From contig JAJNQE010000152.1 of NCBI GenBank assembly GCA_021154985.1, forward strand, positions 1 through 64,000: a stretch of DNA of 64,000 nt. The letters run 5' to 3'. The DNA comes from Hydrogenophaga sp. Lineage in GTDB: Bacteria; Pseudomonadota; Gammaproteobacteria; Burkholderiales; Burkholderiaceae_C. Of the stretch, positions 56,301 through 64,000 are shown in pieces (within the stretch, counting starts at the first letter, position 1; every line of letters starts with the position of its first letter). Both the position numbers and the translations under genes were made by a program. The notes beneath the pieces were generated by a model, which was not told where the DNA came from, searched no databases, and saw only the letters and a program-made list of their open reading frames with translations.

Positions 56301-59300
56301 GTTGCGCTCGGCGCTTGCCGACAAACCTTGCCCGCTGTGGGTGCCCGACAGCGTGGTGCCCACGCTGCCGGTCTGCGTGGCGGTGGCCGTGACCACCCCC
56401 ACCGACAGCACACCCGCCGTGCTGCCCACGGCTTCGCTCAGCAGGGAAGCTTCATCCAGCGCCTTGACGCTCACCGCACCGCCGGCGCTGAGCTGGCCGG
56501 CCAGCGCCGCCGTGTTGGCGGTGGTGTTGGAGGCCACCGACACGGCAGCACCCACCCCCACAAAACCACCGGCGCCCGCAATCGCACGGCTTTCAATGGC
56601 CGGCTTGCCGCTGCCCGGCGTTCGCACACCGGACTCGATGTTCACGTCACCGGCCACCGCCAGGTCACCCACCGACACCCCGGCGTGGTTGGCGCCACCC
56701 AGCAGGGTCACGGCCACGCCTGCGCTCACACCCGCCAGACCGCCTGCTGCGATCGCGCCTGCGTTGTTGTCCACCGCCGTGCGGTCCAGGCTGGACACCG
56801 ACACCGAGCCCGCCACGATGGACTGGGCGGCCACCGTGGCGCTGGTGCGGTGTTTGCCGGAGGCGCCCGAGAACGCCCCCTGTGTGTTGTAGCGACCGCC
56901 GTCGTTGAGGGCCGTGGTCTCCGACGACGACAATGCCGTTCCGGTGCCCTGCGCGCGGTCGGACTGCGTGGCCGTGTTGATCTGGCCCATGGTGCTGCTG
57001 TTGCCGGTCAGCTCGCTGTTGGCATTGCTGTCCGGCGCGCTGCCGAAGATCAGCACACCCACCGCACCGCTGACACCCACAAAGCCACCGCCACCGCCTG
57101 TGGCGGTGATCATGTCGATGTCGGCATCGCGCGCGGCCGACACCGTCAGCGCGTCGGACACGCGCACGCTCTCGGCGTCGACCGATGCATCGACCGCGCT
57201 GCGGCCGATCACCACGTTGGCCGACGCGCCCACGCCCGCCACGCCGCCCACCCCGATCTGCCCGGCGTTGCTGTTGAGCACGATGTGTTCGTTGGCCGTT
57301 ACCGACAGCGAATCCGCGCCGGACGCTTTCGTCAAGGTCGTTCGCGACGTCTCGCCTGCGGTGGTGGTCACCAGCGCGGTGAGCACGCCGTCGCCCAGCG
57401 AGCGCACATCGGCGGTGTAGCTGCCGTCGGCTCCCAGCGTGGCCGTGACGCTGCGCGTGCCGTCGGACACCGTGACCACCACCGTGCTGTCGGCTGTGGG
57501 ACCAGCGGCGCCCTTCAGCACGAAACGCACCGCGCCATGGTTGCGCGCATCCACCACGTCAAAACTCGACAGGGTAGAAATACGCGTGGCGGCAGCCGGC
57601 AAGCTGGCGGCCTCAGGCAGGTCGTCCAGGTCGTTGATGCCGGTCGACTTGAGCATGGTGGTGCTGGAGACCTTCTGGACCGAGTTCTCGGTCAACACCA
57701 CCTGTGCCAGCAACACGCCGTCGGCCAGGCCGGACACATTGGCCGTGTAGGTCCCATCGGCCTGGCGCACCGCCGTCACTGTGGTTTCACCGTCCGTCAC
57801 GGTCACCACGGCCGACGCCGGGTTCACCCGACCGCCGAGGTCGCTCAGGCTGAATCGCACGCTGGTCTGGTTCCCGGTTCCCACCAGGTCGCTATCGGAT
57901 GCCAGGTTGATCGTCACCGGTGCGTCACCGGCGGATGCCACCAGCCCGGTGGCCAAGGTTCGGCGCCCCACCTTGGACGTTCCGGACACGGTGGCCAGAG
58001 TGGCCCCCTCCATCACCGTGACCGTGGCACCCACCGCCACACCGGCCACACCGCCAACGGCACCCGAAGCGCTGACCGACAGGGACTCGGTGCGGTTGTC
58101 GGCATCCACCACGACGGCGCCGTCGGCCAGAATAGTGGAGTCGTCCACCACCGCGCTAACGGTCGAGCCGGACACCGCCACCGTGAAACTCAAGCCCACG
58201 CCCACGGCACCGCCACCACCGATGGAGCCGGCAATCAGGTTGGCGCGGTTGGCGCCATCGGCCACCACCGAAATGCTGTCGGCACGCACGGTCGCGCTGT
58301 CGATCAGCGCAACCGTCTCGCCCCGGATCAGCACCACATCGCCACTGCCCGCCACACCCGCCGCGCCACCCCCGGCGGCGCCTGCAGAAATCTGGGCCAC
58401 GGTGTTGGTCGAGACCGCCTCCACCGAAACAGCCCCCTGGGCGTTCACGATGGCCCCGTCGATCACTTCGGCCCGCGTGCTGCGCTCGATCGTTTCGGTC
58501 CCCAACGATCCGGAGACACCTGCGGTGCCCCCGATGGCCAGCGCGGTCACCGAGCTGGCCACCATGGCGTGGTTGGACGCCATCACATCGGCTGTCTGCG
58601 CGGCAGCCGCCCCGCTGCCATCGTTGATGAAGCGCGCACTGTCGATGTACGCGCGGGTGAAACCCCCGATCTGGTCCACGTTGATCGAGGCGCCTGCTGC
58701 GCCTGCGGCGCCGCCACCCGCCACCGCCGTGAGTGCGCCGATCTGCTGGATCGAAGTGGCCTGCACCGCCAGGCCACGCACCGTGCGGGTGTCGTAACTC
58801 GCTCCGCTCAGAACACTGTCCGACACAGCGTTGATGTTCATCAGGTCCGGGCTGCTGAGCAATGCCGAATCTTTCACCGTGAGGCCAGCGCCGAGCGCGA
58901 AGGCATTCACATGGGTATCGGCGCCGGTGATGCCGGCCGACGTGGTGCTGGTGACGATGTTCGTCTGCACGCCGCCCGCCGCCCCCACGCCCGCCGCACC
59001 CAGCGCGACCGCACCCGCCAGCCCGCGAATGCGGTCGCGGCTGTTGGCCGTCACGGCCACCGAATCAGTGGCGATCACATTGGTGACGAAGCCATCGGCA
59101 CCCAGGGTGGCGCGGGTCAGGGAATCGATCACGCTGACCGCTACCGAGCCCTGCACACCCACGCTGCCAGCACTCATGCCCACAGCGATGGTGTTGATCT
59201 GGTTGTCGCTCTCGGCCGAGAGCACCAGATCGTCGGCGTTTTGGGTCCAGTAACCCATGCCGGAATTGAACTGGTCAAAGCCCACGCCCACCAGGCTGGC

Positions 59301-62300
59301 GTTGGTGTCGGTCCCGATGCGGTTGACCGCCACGGCGGCGCCCACGCTGGCGCCCAGGCTGCCCGACACATTGCCGGCCAGCGAATCGATCTCGGACGCC
59401 TGGCGCGCAGCCACCGTCAGCGTGCCGGTGCTGATCAGCTCCGACCCCGCCCACGACGCCGTGATGTCGTCTTCCAGCAGGTTGGTCGAGTTGGAGCCCG
59501 TGATGGCGGTCGTACCGCTCGCTCCCGCGGCCACACCCACCGACTCGATGGTCGAAGTGGAATAGGCATTCACACCGACCGGGCCGGTGGAGCGCACCAC
59601 GCTGTCGACCACTTCGGCCTCCACCCGCTTGCTGCTGCCGGCATTCGTCGCCGTGCGGCCCAGGAAGTTCAGGGCCAGCGCCGCGCCTCCGCTGGCCGCG
59701 CCACCCCCGGCCACCGTGCCGGCAAACGACTGGATGGTCGAGGTGTCGCGCGCCAGCACCGCCAACGAAGCCGCGTTCACCACCAGGTCGACGGAGTCCA
59801 CCTGGGCCAGCACCGTCGAGGTGATGCCGTTGGTCGAGTTCGAGCCTGCCAGCGCCAGCGAGCCGCCCCCGGACATGCCCGCAGCGACCGACTGGATGGT
59901 GCTTGAGGACGTGGCCTGCACGCTCACCGCGCCGGTGGAACGCAACGCGCTGTCCGCCAGGCGCGCTGTCACATCACCACCGATGTCGTTGACCGCCACC
60001 GCAGCGCCCACGGCAGCGCCGCCGGAGCCGCTCACCGTGCCTGCGATTGAAAAAATGTCGGCGTCGTTGTCTGCGCTCACCGCAAAGGTGCCGCCATTGG
60101 TGAACTGGATCACGTCCAGCGCCTGGGCCTTCACGCTGGCGTTGACCGCGTTGGTCGTGAAACTGCCGTTGACCGACGCCACGCCGTCGGCGGCGCCCGA
60201 AGCCGCCACCGACTTGATCTGTCCGCGCAGGTCCGCGTCCACCACCACAGCGGTGGCCTGGCCCAGGTCCATGTCGGACAAGGTCGCCTGCACCGTGCTG
60301 CCGATCTGGTTGACCGCAATCGCCGCGCCGAAGGCACCCGTGAGCCCGCCTGAAAAGTTGCCCGCCAGCGTGCGCACGGTGGCCGCATCGTCTGCCTGCA
60401 CGGTCAGCGTGGTGGCGCTCCCGTTGAACGAACCACCCGACCAGGTGGCCGAGATTTCATCTTCAAGCAGGTTGGTGGTGTTGGAGCCGGTCACAGCGGC
60501 GTTACCGCTGGCGCCCACCGCCATACCCAGGGATTCGATGGTTGAGGTGGAGAGGGCCTTGACCTGCACCGTTCCGCCCGAATTGAGGGAGCTGTTGAGC
60601 ACCTGAGCCTGGACGAGCTTGCTGCTGTCGGCGTTGAGCGCCGTGCGGCCCAGGAAGTTCAGCGCAAAGGCCGCACCACCGGCTGCCGTGCCGCCTCCAG
60701 CCACCGAGCCTGCAAAAGACTGGATGGTCGAGCTGTCCAGCGCCTGCACGCGCAGCGAGGTCGAAGCCGCAGCCTGCGTCACGGTGTCCACCTGCGCCAG
60801 CACCGTGGAGGTGATGGCATTGGTTGTGTTCGAGCCCGCCAGCGCCACCGAGCCGCCACCAGACATACCCGCGGCCACAGACTGGATGACTCCGGACGAG
60901 GTCGCCTGCACGTCGACCGCACCGCTGGCGCGCAGCGTGCTGCTGGCCACGCGGGAGGTCACATCACCGCCCACCTCATTGACCGCCACCGCAGCGCCCA
61001 CGGCGGCACTGCCCGAGCCACTGACCGTGCCGGCGATCGAGAAAATGTCGGCGTCGTTGTCCGCGCTCACCGTGAACGCAGCACCGCTGGCGATCTGGGT
61101 CAGACCCGCCACCTGGGCCCTCACGCTGGCGTTGACTGCGTTGGTCGTGAAGCTGCCGTTGACCGATGCTCCGCCCGATGCCGCCCCCGAGGCCGCCACC
61201 GACTTGATCTGTCCTCGCAGGTCCGCGTCCACCACCACTGCAGTCGCCGCACCCAGCGTCATGTCCGAGAGGGTGGCGCCGACCGCACTGCCGATCTGGT
61301 TGACCGCAATCGCCGCGCCTACGGCGGCCGTGCCGCCGCCCGAGAAGTTACCCGCCAGCGTGCGCACGGTGGCTGCATCGTCAGCCTGCACCGTCAGCGT
61401 GGTGGCACTGCCGTTGAGCGAGCCACCCGACCAGGAGGCGACGATGTCGTCCTCCAGCAAGTTGGTGGTGTTCGATCCCGTCACGGCCGCGTTGCCGCTG
61501 CCTCCGACGGCCACGGCCATCGACTCGATGGTCGAAGTCGACAAGGCCTTCACCTGCACCGCGCCGCCCGAATTGAGCGTGCTGTTGAGTACCTGGGCCT
61601 TGACGAGCTTGCTGCTGTCGGCGTTGAGCGCCGTGCGGCCCAGAAAGTTCAGCGCAAAGGCCGCACCGCCGGCGGCCGTGCCGCCTCCAGCCACCGAGCC
61701 TGCAAAAGACTGGATGGTCGAGCTGTCCAGCGCCTGCACGCGCAGCGAGGCCGAAGCCACCGCCTGCGTCACCGTGTCCATTTGCGCCAGCACCGTGGAG
61801 GTGATGGCGTTGGTGGTGTTGGAGCCCGCCAGCGCCGCCGTGCCGCCACCGGACATACCGGCAGCCACCGACTGGATAGTGCCCGATGAGGAAGCGTCCA
61901 CTTCAAGCGCGCCGGTGGCGCGCAACGTGCTGCTGGCCAGGCGGGCGGTCAGGTTGCCACCGATCTGGTTGACCGACACCGCCGCCCCCGCCGCGCCCGT
62001 GCCCGCGCCGCTGATGGTGCCGGCCAGGGCCGCGATGTCGGCATCGTTGTTGGCAGTGAGCTTGAAGGCGCCGCCACTGGCACTCTGGGTCACGCCCGTC
62101 ACCTCGGTCAGCACGTCGGCTTCGATGGTGTTGACCGTGACGCTGCCATTGATGGCCACCGTGCCAGCGCCGCTGCCCGACGCGGCGATCGACTCGATCG
62201 AACCCGCGAGACTGGAGGCCACCGTGACGGCCACCGGGGCCGAGATCGTGGTGTCGGCCAGGCGGGTGCGAACGCGGAAGTTGTCCGCGCCTTCGCCCAC

Positions 62301-64000
62301 CGAATTGATGGCCAGCGCACCACCGACGGCGCCGGTGCCGCCCGCCGACACCGCACCCGCCAGCGAGTCGATGGACGAAGCGCCCGTGGAGCGGACCGTC
62401 AGGCTGGTGGCGGTGCCCGTGAGGCTGCCACCCGAAAACTCGGCGGAAGTGTCCGAAATCATGAAGTTGCTGGACACCGAGCCTGAGCCGGCGTTGTCCT
62501 TGCCCGCCGACACGGCCACCGCCAGCGTCTCGATCGAGCCCTGCGCGCTGGATTCGACCGCCACCGACTCGGCCACCACCAGATCGCTGTCAGTGATGCT
62601 CGCACGGCGAACGGCGCTCATGGTGTTCCACGCCACCGCCAGCGAACCGGCATGGCCCTTGGACAAGGCCAGGCCACCCGCAACCGACAGGCTGCTGGCC
62701 GTGCGGCCATCGGCGGCCTCGCCCGCGGTCACGCTCACCGTGCCGGCCGTGAGGTCGGTGTTGTCGACCACGGCCGTGGTGACGCCGCCCACGTCGGTGA
62801 ACGACATGGTCCCGGCAAATCCGACGTTGCCGTCGGCTGCTGCGCCCGAGGCGGCCACCGACTGCGTGTCGCTGGTGTGCTGGGCCGACACCACCACATC
62901 GCCCGTTCCCACATCGACCTCGGCGTCGCTGATCGACGCCTCATTGCCCGCCGAGCGTGTGCCGCTGGTGTCGCCACCCACGTTGTAGTCGCGCCCCGCC
63001 GACAGGGTGTAGGACACCGCCGCCCCGGCGGCTTTTCCGCTGCCCCCGCCAACCGCAATGCTGAGGTTGCCCGCCAGACCAAACTGGTTGCCCACGGTTT
63101 GCGACGTCACCTCCAGCCCGGCCGCCGTCACGGAGCCACCGGTCACCAGGGCGCGCGTGCGCTGCCCGATCAGGTTCACGCTGGCCGAGCCCATGCCCGA
63201 GAACTTGCCCTTGGTGGCACCCGCGCCCACCGAAATGCCCACAATGTCGGCCTTGCTCAGTGCCTGCACGCTGACCTCACCGCCTGCGGTGACGATGCCA
63301 TCGAGCTCGGCGTCGTAGCTGGTCTGGATGCTGTTGTGGACGTAGGACAGGCCCAGGCTGGCGGCGTTGCTGCCCAGGGTCAGGCCCAGGGTACCGGCCA
63401 CGCCGAGAATGCTCTCGCCGCCCACCGCGTTCTTGAGGTCGTCCGTGTAGCCATTGCTGGTGGACGCCATCTCGTAGTCGATCATGGTCGAGCTGCGAAC
63501 CGCGCCCACCAGGGCGTCCAGCGTGCTGTCGGTGGGGGCACCGCCGGCCTGGATCGCCAGATCGCCCGTGAGGTTCACCGTGGCCGCGCCCTTCACACCG
63601 GCACCCACCGTGTTCCCGATCTGATTGAACACAAACGAGCCCATCATCTGGCCCTTGGAAGACGCATCCGTCTGCAGGCTGGCCACGGCCGCCATGCCCA
63701 CGACCTTCTGCGATGACAACGCAGCCACCGCGAGGTCGTGCACGCGGGTCATGGTTCCGGCGTTGAGCACGGCCGAGGTGCTGCCTTTCATGTCCACGAT
63801 GGAGATCGCCGCACCCGCGCTGGCCGATCCCTTGCCCGTGCTCACCGACAACGCGCCACCGCCCGCACCGATTCGGCTGCGGTCGTACGCCACCACCTGC
63901 ACGCCCAGCGCAGACGGCGTGGTCGCATCGCCCGTGATGGTCGAGCCGTCAATGCCGGCGGCCGTGTCGTCACTGGTCTGCGTGGCAGACACCGCGCCCA
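47328..64000 (-). CDS. Giant repeat-built filamentous adhesin (LktA/FhaB-like), C-terminal part
   Basis: The frame is open through the right edge of the window, so only the last ~5557 residues are visible. The first third consists of ~55-residue repeats with alternating endings (VAVNQIGG type and NTTNAITS type). Two Ig-like segments follow near 57.9-57.3 kb (VVTVTDGETTVTAV..., VVVTVSDGTRSVTAT...), then repeats rich in Gly/Ala, then a non-repetitive middle (about 55-51 kb), then short repeats of about 20 residues to the end. The only cysteines I found are two pairs near 52.44 and 53.5 kb. The pattern suggests a long right-handed beta-helix fibre of the large exoprotein/leukotoxin LktA type. 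Neither an N-terminal secretion domain nor a two-partner transporter is visible. The C-terminus (ARTVPLGY) has no RTX block or obvious type I signal. Confidence 0.85.
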   Translation of the reverse strand, partial: GAVSATQTSDDTAAGIDGSTITGDATTPSALGVQVVAYDRSRIGAGGGALSVSTGKGSASAGAAISIVDMKGSTSAVLNAGTMTRVHDLAVAALSSQKVVGMAAVASLQTDASSKGQMMGSFVFNQIGNTVGAGVKGAATVNLTGDLAIQAGGAPTDSTLDALVGAVRSSTMIDYEMASTSNGYTDDLKNAVGGESILGVAGTLGLTLGSNAASLGLSYVHNSIQTSYDAELDGIVTAGGEVSVQALSKADIVGISVGAGATKGKFSGMGSASVNLIGQRTRALVTGGSVTAAGLEVTSQTVGNQFGLAGNLSIAVGGGSGKAAGAAVSYTLSAGRDYNVGGDTSGTRSAGNEASISDAEVDVGTGDVVVSAQHTSDTQSVAASGAAADGNVGFAGTMSFTDVGGVTTAVVDNTDLTAGTVSVTAGEAADGRTASSLSVAGGLALSKGHAGSLAVAWNTMSAVRRASITDSDLVVAESVAVESSAQGSIETLAVAVSAGKDNAGSGSVSSNFMISDTSAEFSGGSLTGTATSLTVRSTGASSIDSLAGAVSAGGTGAVGGALAINSVGEGADNFRVRTRLADTTISAPVAVTVASSLAGSIESIAASGSGAGTVAINGSVTVNTIEADVLTEVTGVTQSASGGAFKLTANNDADIAALAGTISGAGTGAAGAAVSVNQIGGNLTARLASSTLRATGALEVDASSSGTIQSVAAGMSGGGTAALAGSNTTNAITSTVLAQMDTVTQAVASASLRVQALDSSTIQSFAGSVAGGGTAAGGAAFALNFLGRTALNADSSKLVKAQVLNSTLNSGGAVQVKALSTSTIESMAVAVGGSGNAAVTGSNTTNLLEDDIVASWSGGSLNGSATTLTVQADDAATVRTLAGNFSGGGTAAVGAAIAVNQIGSAVGATLSDMTLGAATAVVVDADLRGQIKSVAASGAASGGASVNGSFTTNAVNASVRAQVAGLTQIASGAAFTVSADNDADIFSIAGTVSGSGSAAVGAAVAVNEVGGDVTSRVASSTLRASGAVDVQATSSGVIQSVAAGMSGGGSVALAGSNTTNAITSTVLAQVDTVTQAAASTSLRVQALDSSTIQSFAGSVAGGGTAAGGAAFALNFLGRTALNADSSKLVQAQVLNSSLNSGGTVQVKALSTSTIESLGMAVGASGNAAVTGSNTTNLLEDEISATWSGGSFNGSATTLTVQADDAATVRTLAGNFSGGLTGAFGAAIAVNQIGSTVQATLSDMDLGQATAVVVDADLRGQIKSVAASGAADGVASVNGSFTTNAVNASVKAQALDVIQFTNGGTFAVSADNDADIFSIAGTVSGSGGAAVGAAVAVNDIGGDVTARLADSALRSTGAVSVQATSSSTIQSVAAGMSGGGSLALAGSNSTNGITSTVLAQVDSVDLVVNAASLAVLARDTSTIQSFAGTVAGGGAASGGAALALNFLGRTATNAGSSKRVEAEVVDSVVRSTGPVGVNAYSTSTIESVGVAAGASGTTAITGSNSTNLLEDDITASWAGSELISTGTLTVAARQASEIDSLAGNVSGSLGASVGAAVAVNRIGTDTNASLVGVGFDQFNSGMGYWTQNADDLVLSAESDNQINTIAVGMSAGSVGVQGSVAVSVIDSLTRATLGADGFVTNVIATDSVAVTANSRDRIRGLAGAVALGAAGVGAAGGVQTNIVTSTTSAGITGADTHVNAFALGAGLTVKDSALLSSPDLMNINAVSDSVLSGASYDTRTVRGLAVQATSIQQIGALTAVAGGGAAGAAGASINVDQIGGFTRAYIDSARFINDGSGAAAAQTADVMASNHAMVASSVTALAIGGTAGVSGSLGTETIERSTRAEVIDGAIVNAQGAVSVEAVSTNTVAQISAGAAGGGAAGVAGSGDVVLIRGETVALIDSATVRADSISVVADGANRANLIAGSIGGGGAVGVGLSFTVAVSGSTVSAVVDDSTILADGAVVVDADNRTESLSVSASGAVGGVAGVAVGATVTVMEGATLATVSGTSKVGRRTLATGLVASAGDAPVTINLASDSDLVGTGNQTSVRFSLSDLGGRVNPASAVVTVTDGETTVTAVRQADGTYTANVSGLADGVLLAQVVLTENSVQKVSSTTMLKSTGINDLDDLPEAASLPAAATRISTLSSFDVVDARNHGAVRFVLKGAAGPTADSTVVVTVSDGTRSVTATLGADGSYTADVRSLGDGVLTALVTTTAGETSRTTLTKASGADSLSVTANEHIVLNSNAGQIGVGGVAGVGASANVVIGRSAVDASVDAESVRVSDALTVSAARDADIDMITATGGGGGFVGVSGAVGVLIFGSAPDSNANSELTGNSSTMGQINTATQSDRAQGTGTALSSSETTALNDGGRYNTQGAFSGASGKHRTSATVAAQSIVAGSVSVSSLDRTAVDNNAGAIAAGGLAGVSAGVAVTLLGGANHAGVSVGDLAVAGDVNIESGVRTPGSGKPAIESRAIAGAGGFVGVGAAVSVASNTTANTAALAGQLSAGGAVSVKALDEASLLSEAVGSTAGVLSVGVVTATATQTGSVGTTLSGTHSGQGLSASAERNASASAQATGGSAGVYAGSGAGASASDSATVSLTMASGTVLDAGAGDLVLSAKANPSASTNATGVSVGRTAGLGVSVAQSSVDTSVQVTALGAVTLRGADVLVTAVLGAGDSSVTSKAVAGGGGLLLGLQGAAATSRNSGLASVNLGGGATLGASGDVGISANDSMRITSDATGVGVGFIGAGVAVAMAESDTSVTVSAGALGGRVAGNLTVSGRGDESVAADAVAGSGGVVAGAGADARVVHEQDVSATASTAVAGLTVVGATTLSADRKVRYDSQTETTNASAFGGSGAVTTATLDGSATAKLGNGSTLTGAQLRVLANNDVERTDLGAESARGGGGGVLAGAGASAITVINGTATAEIGDDVTLNLGGDTAGLLELRAYNQLRGSSVGRLDLGGAIPIALVDTQIRSNANANARLGARDAINVAGEVYINALSYVDIEANTITKTYGAAAGAQGDALALANVTNQVTVGVDTNLVAEGAVTMLAGQDRDFWRNKSFVTARADLFNHAAVPVSVNPDVKATLNLNNNVTVNGDAVRSGGTIQLGGIVGSYVVEGKGKVNDWTRDVGELVGVSSEYGSSSKTLNANVALSGVIEAGFGNKQRIVINSNGSLSVNEGNIRYSIGTEDLAATGAAYLDTLYAQLKNYGSIPEVRAFVEAEIAFYMESLLREGFAALETDPDTGETRIIAQENVPGTFITFQNVRAGSGNVELFGNNVTGNASITARADSEILIENNSPMNVRVKDLIIDSSGGFAKYNGTYLKADADIAGFNRDTKTGLAITVDSIDTRAAAGGGVGEELPTIEVTNNYVSTGLVSNSAVIATAADGSWADLRQDQMRAPEIRVNGLVYNKLGPILLNNTAGSISVTQEDANYVPRLDGLEVQVNAGKNFVLSSPSVSQSVGGSPESIYAVAYNDDQQRKLNSMGVVACGTARAGEPNATSFNASCLKNGTGGIYASGGIFLGARYLNINGTVQSGQSDYGVTLTQASVGTTINNWEAQWTANRGSYLAQGRSSLVQVSGRRSTDNESEINKQFANGTITQSQRNTQLAALAARRGEPVVYYDAEDNRLKVASTEVTGGLVEVVGSIINTGGGVIRALDGYARFNIDNQTSYGMDLLGLDTGGDAGVVRITDLNRPVYTNGRITAYEVTTYERNALGAFRSTTTAGRGAGAAVLRSSGSTLASPSGNRLATFSYAPVTNSTYVWSAGYEFNQEKRYWYQKSSALWGAINLGSIKWNSIDIVTKDATAMPEGIYVTTSGAPSQNFTMSTQTFVTDGEEETYYRSWKKCGPLCFKKTYYVDYRTEVGKKDVFTQRVRADHPIAIEMVGYSTGLIDVKSNAGVRLSGNITNDSGLVSIRSNNGSIEQLSGGTAVSGNDLRFYAKTGIGTEGAPVNVITGTGSFTAQSDSGNISFQSLGGALRINQVSTTGKVWLLGDEDIVGVNPNTVHVIGSRIQLSAPRGGIGVFNADGTVLSTLNIQTQDSSGGGITATAARGIALKQATGNLWVNQVASNGGDVYIEAGGDLIDNNRNETRDVRTEEELLALWDAAALQGNSAEDSRQLTLRTTRSQFRRYWALRNATVTSVDPATGVVSYTADSLNADTYEFTYSDAERTQLAQSGLSLAQIEGLEAARTQEVKDLDALYGATRYQLNDDLVIAEVNAANLLAGRPAVDALSTWSDAELHSPLPNAIFSKSSTDTQTRIEEPNVVGNRVVLRPGGKIGRDDGAVTIDLRKEGGLTVDDRLTIMSAETDDMSLDKTNWLLTVVKKDTFNVLSNRLNVNSNGFVYLGADTTDAYPTGGDANLEQVIGAGEVRIKVSGSILNAANTSGSVIQGHKAILEAASGSIGTALKPVTLTLTGGGTPSQATLVARAQDGIWLNQTGDMRVADVYSPASVSLTASGSIIDARGERTRSIEADGITLTALGGSVGTELNPMRVKSSLSSGVNASSALGYSIYLHGAETGLTVGELSSGLDLDLYAAQGGLRVVDDVTALGRIDAEASGTGDFTMSSGTTLLAHTGDIYVAADDVGLSQLDASRGVVVVARGALSDTSDDAVNVNVAGRGVTLSVAGSIGTTTKAVDVLAKTGTKLVATTGGNAYLGSATSSLRIGQVSAVGNAVISSGYSILDDRGTRAQAVDATNISFAAGGDVGQATVPMTVKTAVDGAVLSAVAGGSVHLGSSSGVLRVRTVSAGTGQVSLNGGLAGLAIGGQLRTSNGLTLSAGTQALSLEADADLVNLSGNLVLQGKTITIADGASVDGRAGSVVLSATGDITLTGIRSDNASSGAIVVSTTGGSVLDGGDSTADMTVTSAAGGIVVTAQGSVGNTALAATAQGRSIETDVASLLVTSKTDSVSLAQTRATREVVISASKKAELAAQGSVVGTRVASLLSDVAVSSATGGVKLASITSGQDVTIDAAGKIELVSLTTPRDITLSSSGLGLAGSGQGISATSLSAGRNLSIGAQGAAAHATLASLAARAGTLGVNVGGGLTMTTATSTAALTAVAGGAASITSLASTTGAVSVTAGSTLSFSTIRAAQGLTMRSVGQLTGVSATSSAGALDIASTAGGLTLTTATAVTGLTLDSAGALSATTWSSSRGAASITSRGVLTLGRGTSLGNITLRSGTEATLGTVTSTGGVLDAQASGGLRYTTLSGAGVVLAAEGVLAGTLPSVSILGGAITSRSTSTTSAISVQAAAGATMGALSATTGGVTLDAGTGALTTGAVTARNALSLTAATGLTAGALTSTTGNVAAQSAAGAVVLGAVTAAVGGVDVDAVGGTLTTGAITAAANLSLSSSGALRTGALISRNGSVEVESLTGSVALTTVSARTGVTASAGSSLALTSFTVTAGGATLSAATDFSLTRGTATGAIGLTMGGQGILGTVTSSASTLNAQSTAGGMRFTALKSFGALTLRAAGALTSGTGVGYSLFGGTLDAGTAVDAQSTSGGIQVTRLTARTASRVTTGSGPLTISAVSLLPTGLLVATTGTGARTVPLGY
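59450..62440 (-). repeat. About three tandem 990-base units inside the giant adhesin
   Basis: The sequence TGGATGGTCG and its surroundings recur at 59731, 60721 and 61711, exactly 990 bases apart. Each unit encodes 330 residues made of six 55-residue subrepeats. The two right-hand units are almost identical at the DNA level, and the left one is more diverged. Boundaries are approximate. Confidence 0.85.

Noticed and set aside
54777..59906. Very long plus-strand open frame (1709 codons) opposite the giant adhesin, with others at 50694-53090 and 60619-62988
   Set aside because: The sequences are low-complexity His/Arg/Gly/Ala or Ala/Pro/Thr strings with no domains, as expected for the complement of GC-rich repeat codons; the minus-strand frame is continuous over more than 16 kb.
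59450..62440. Regular repeats considered as a CRISPR or other non-coding array
   Set aside because: The period is 990 bases, in frame, and the repeats lie within one open reading frame with protein-level conservation.

Overview
The window looks like chromosomal DNA of a betaproteobacterium of the order Burkholderiales, most likely a Comamonadaceae such as Hydrogenophaga or a relative. The reasons are the high GC content, the style of the housekeeping proteins (SuhB-type phosphatase, ParB-like protein, DUF2798 protein, RND pump with LysR regulator) and a leftover MutS N-terminus of Burkholderiales type. No rRNA, tRNA, CRISPR array or intact insertion sequence was recognised.

Left part (1-14.5 kb), ordinary GC-rich chromosome: the 3' end of an inositol-monophosphatase gene; a large multi-PAS/GAF histidine kinase; a ParB-domain protein; a small DUF2798 membrane protein; a secreted PQQ-type sugar dehydrogenase divergent from a small membrane protein; and a complete RND efflux operon (adaptor, pump, outer-membrane lipoprotein). 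The pump operon is preceded by an alpha/beta-hydrolase-fold protein that lacks its catalytic serine and by a divergent LysR regulator. At 14.66-14.82 kb lie the first ~25 codons of mutS, then unrelated sequence: a broken-gene junction.

Middle part (15-31 kb), lower GC with AT-rich intergenic regions: a 7TM-type sensor kinase and an HTH-receiver regulator; a type I secretion operon (TolC-like outer-membrane protein, LapB-like ABC transporter, HlyD/LapC-like adaptor) followed by a glycosyltransferase; a hybrid kinase with a degenerate Hpt domain; a degenerate stand-alone receiver; a secreted lipase-like hydrolase; a decayed kinase remnant; and two small genes.

Right part (31-64 kb), surface proteins: a VCBS/RTX adhesin-like protein; two large paralogous proteins that join an animal-type haem peroxidase domain to RTX calcium-binding repeats and a shared C-terminus; an operon of three bactofilins around an M23 peptidase; a small lipoprotein; and the C-terminal 5.5 thousand residues of a giant repeat-built filamentous adhesin that runs off the window.

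Working model (inference): the type I system exports the VCBS/RTX protein and the two haem peroxidases; the glycosyltransferase may modify a substrate; the sensors control expression; and the bactofilin/M23 module may organise the cell wall or the site of secretion. Secreted peroxidase-RTX proteins recall the Mn(II)-oxidising peroxidases (MopA type), so extracellular oxidative chemistry on a calcium-dependent surface matrix is a testable idea. A 12-bp motif, TTGACATWTAAW, occurs upstream of three forward genes here and may mark common control.
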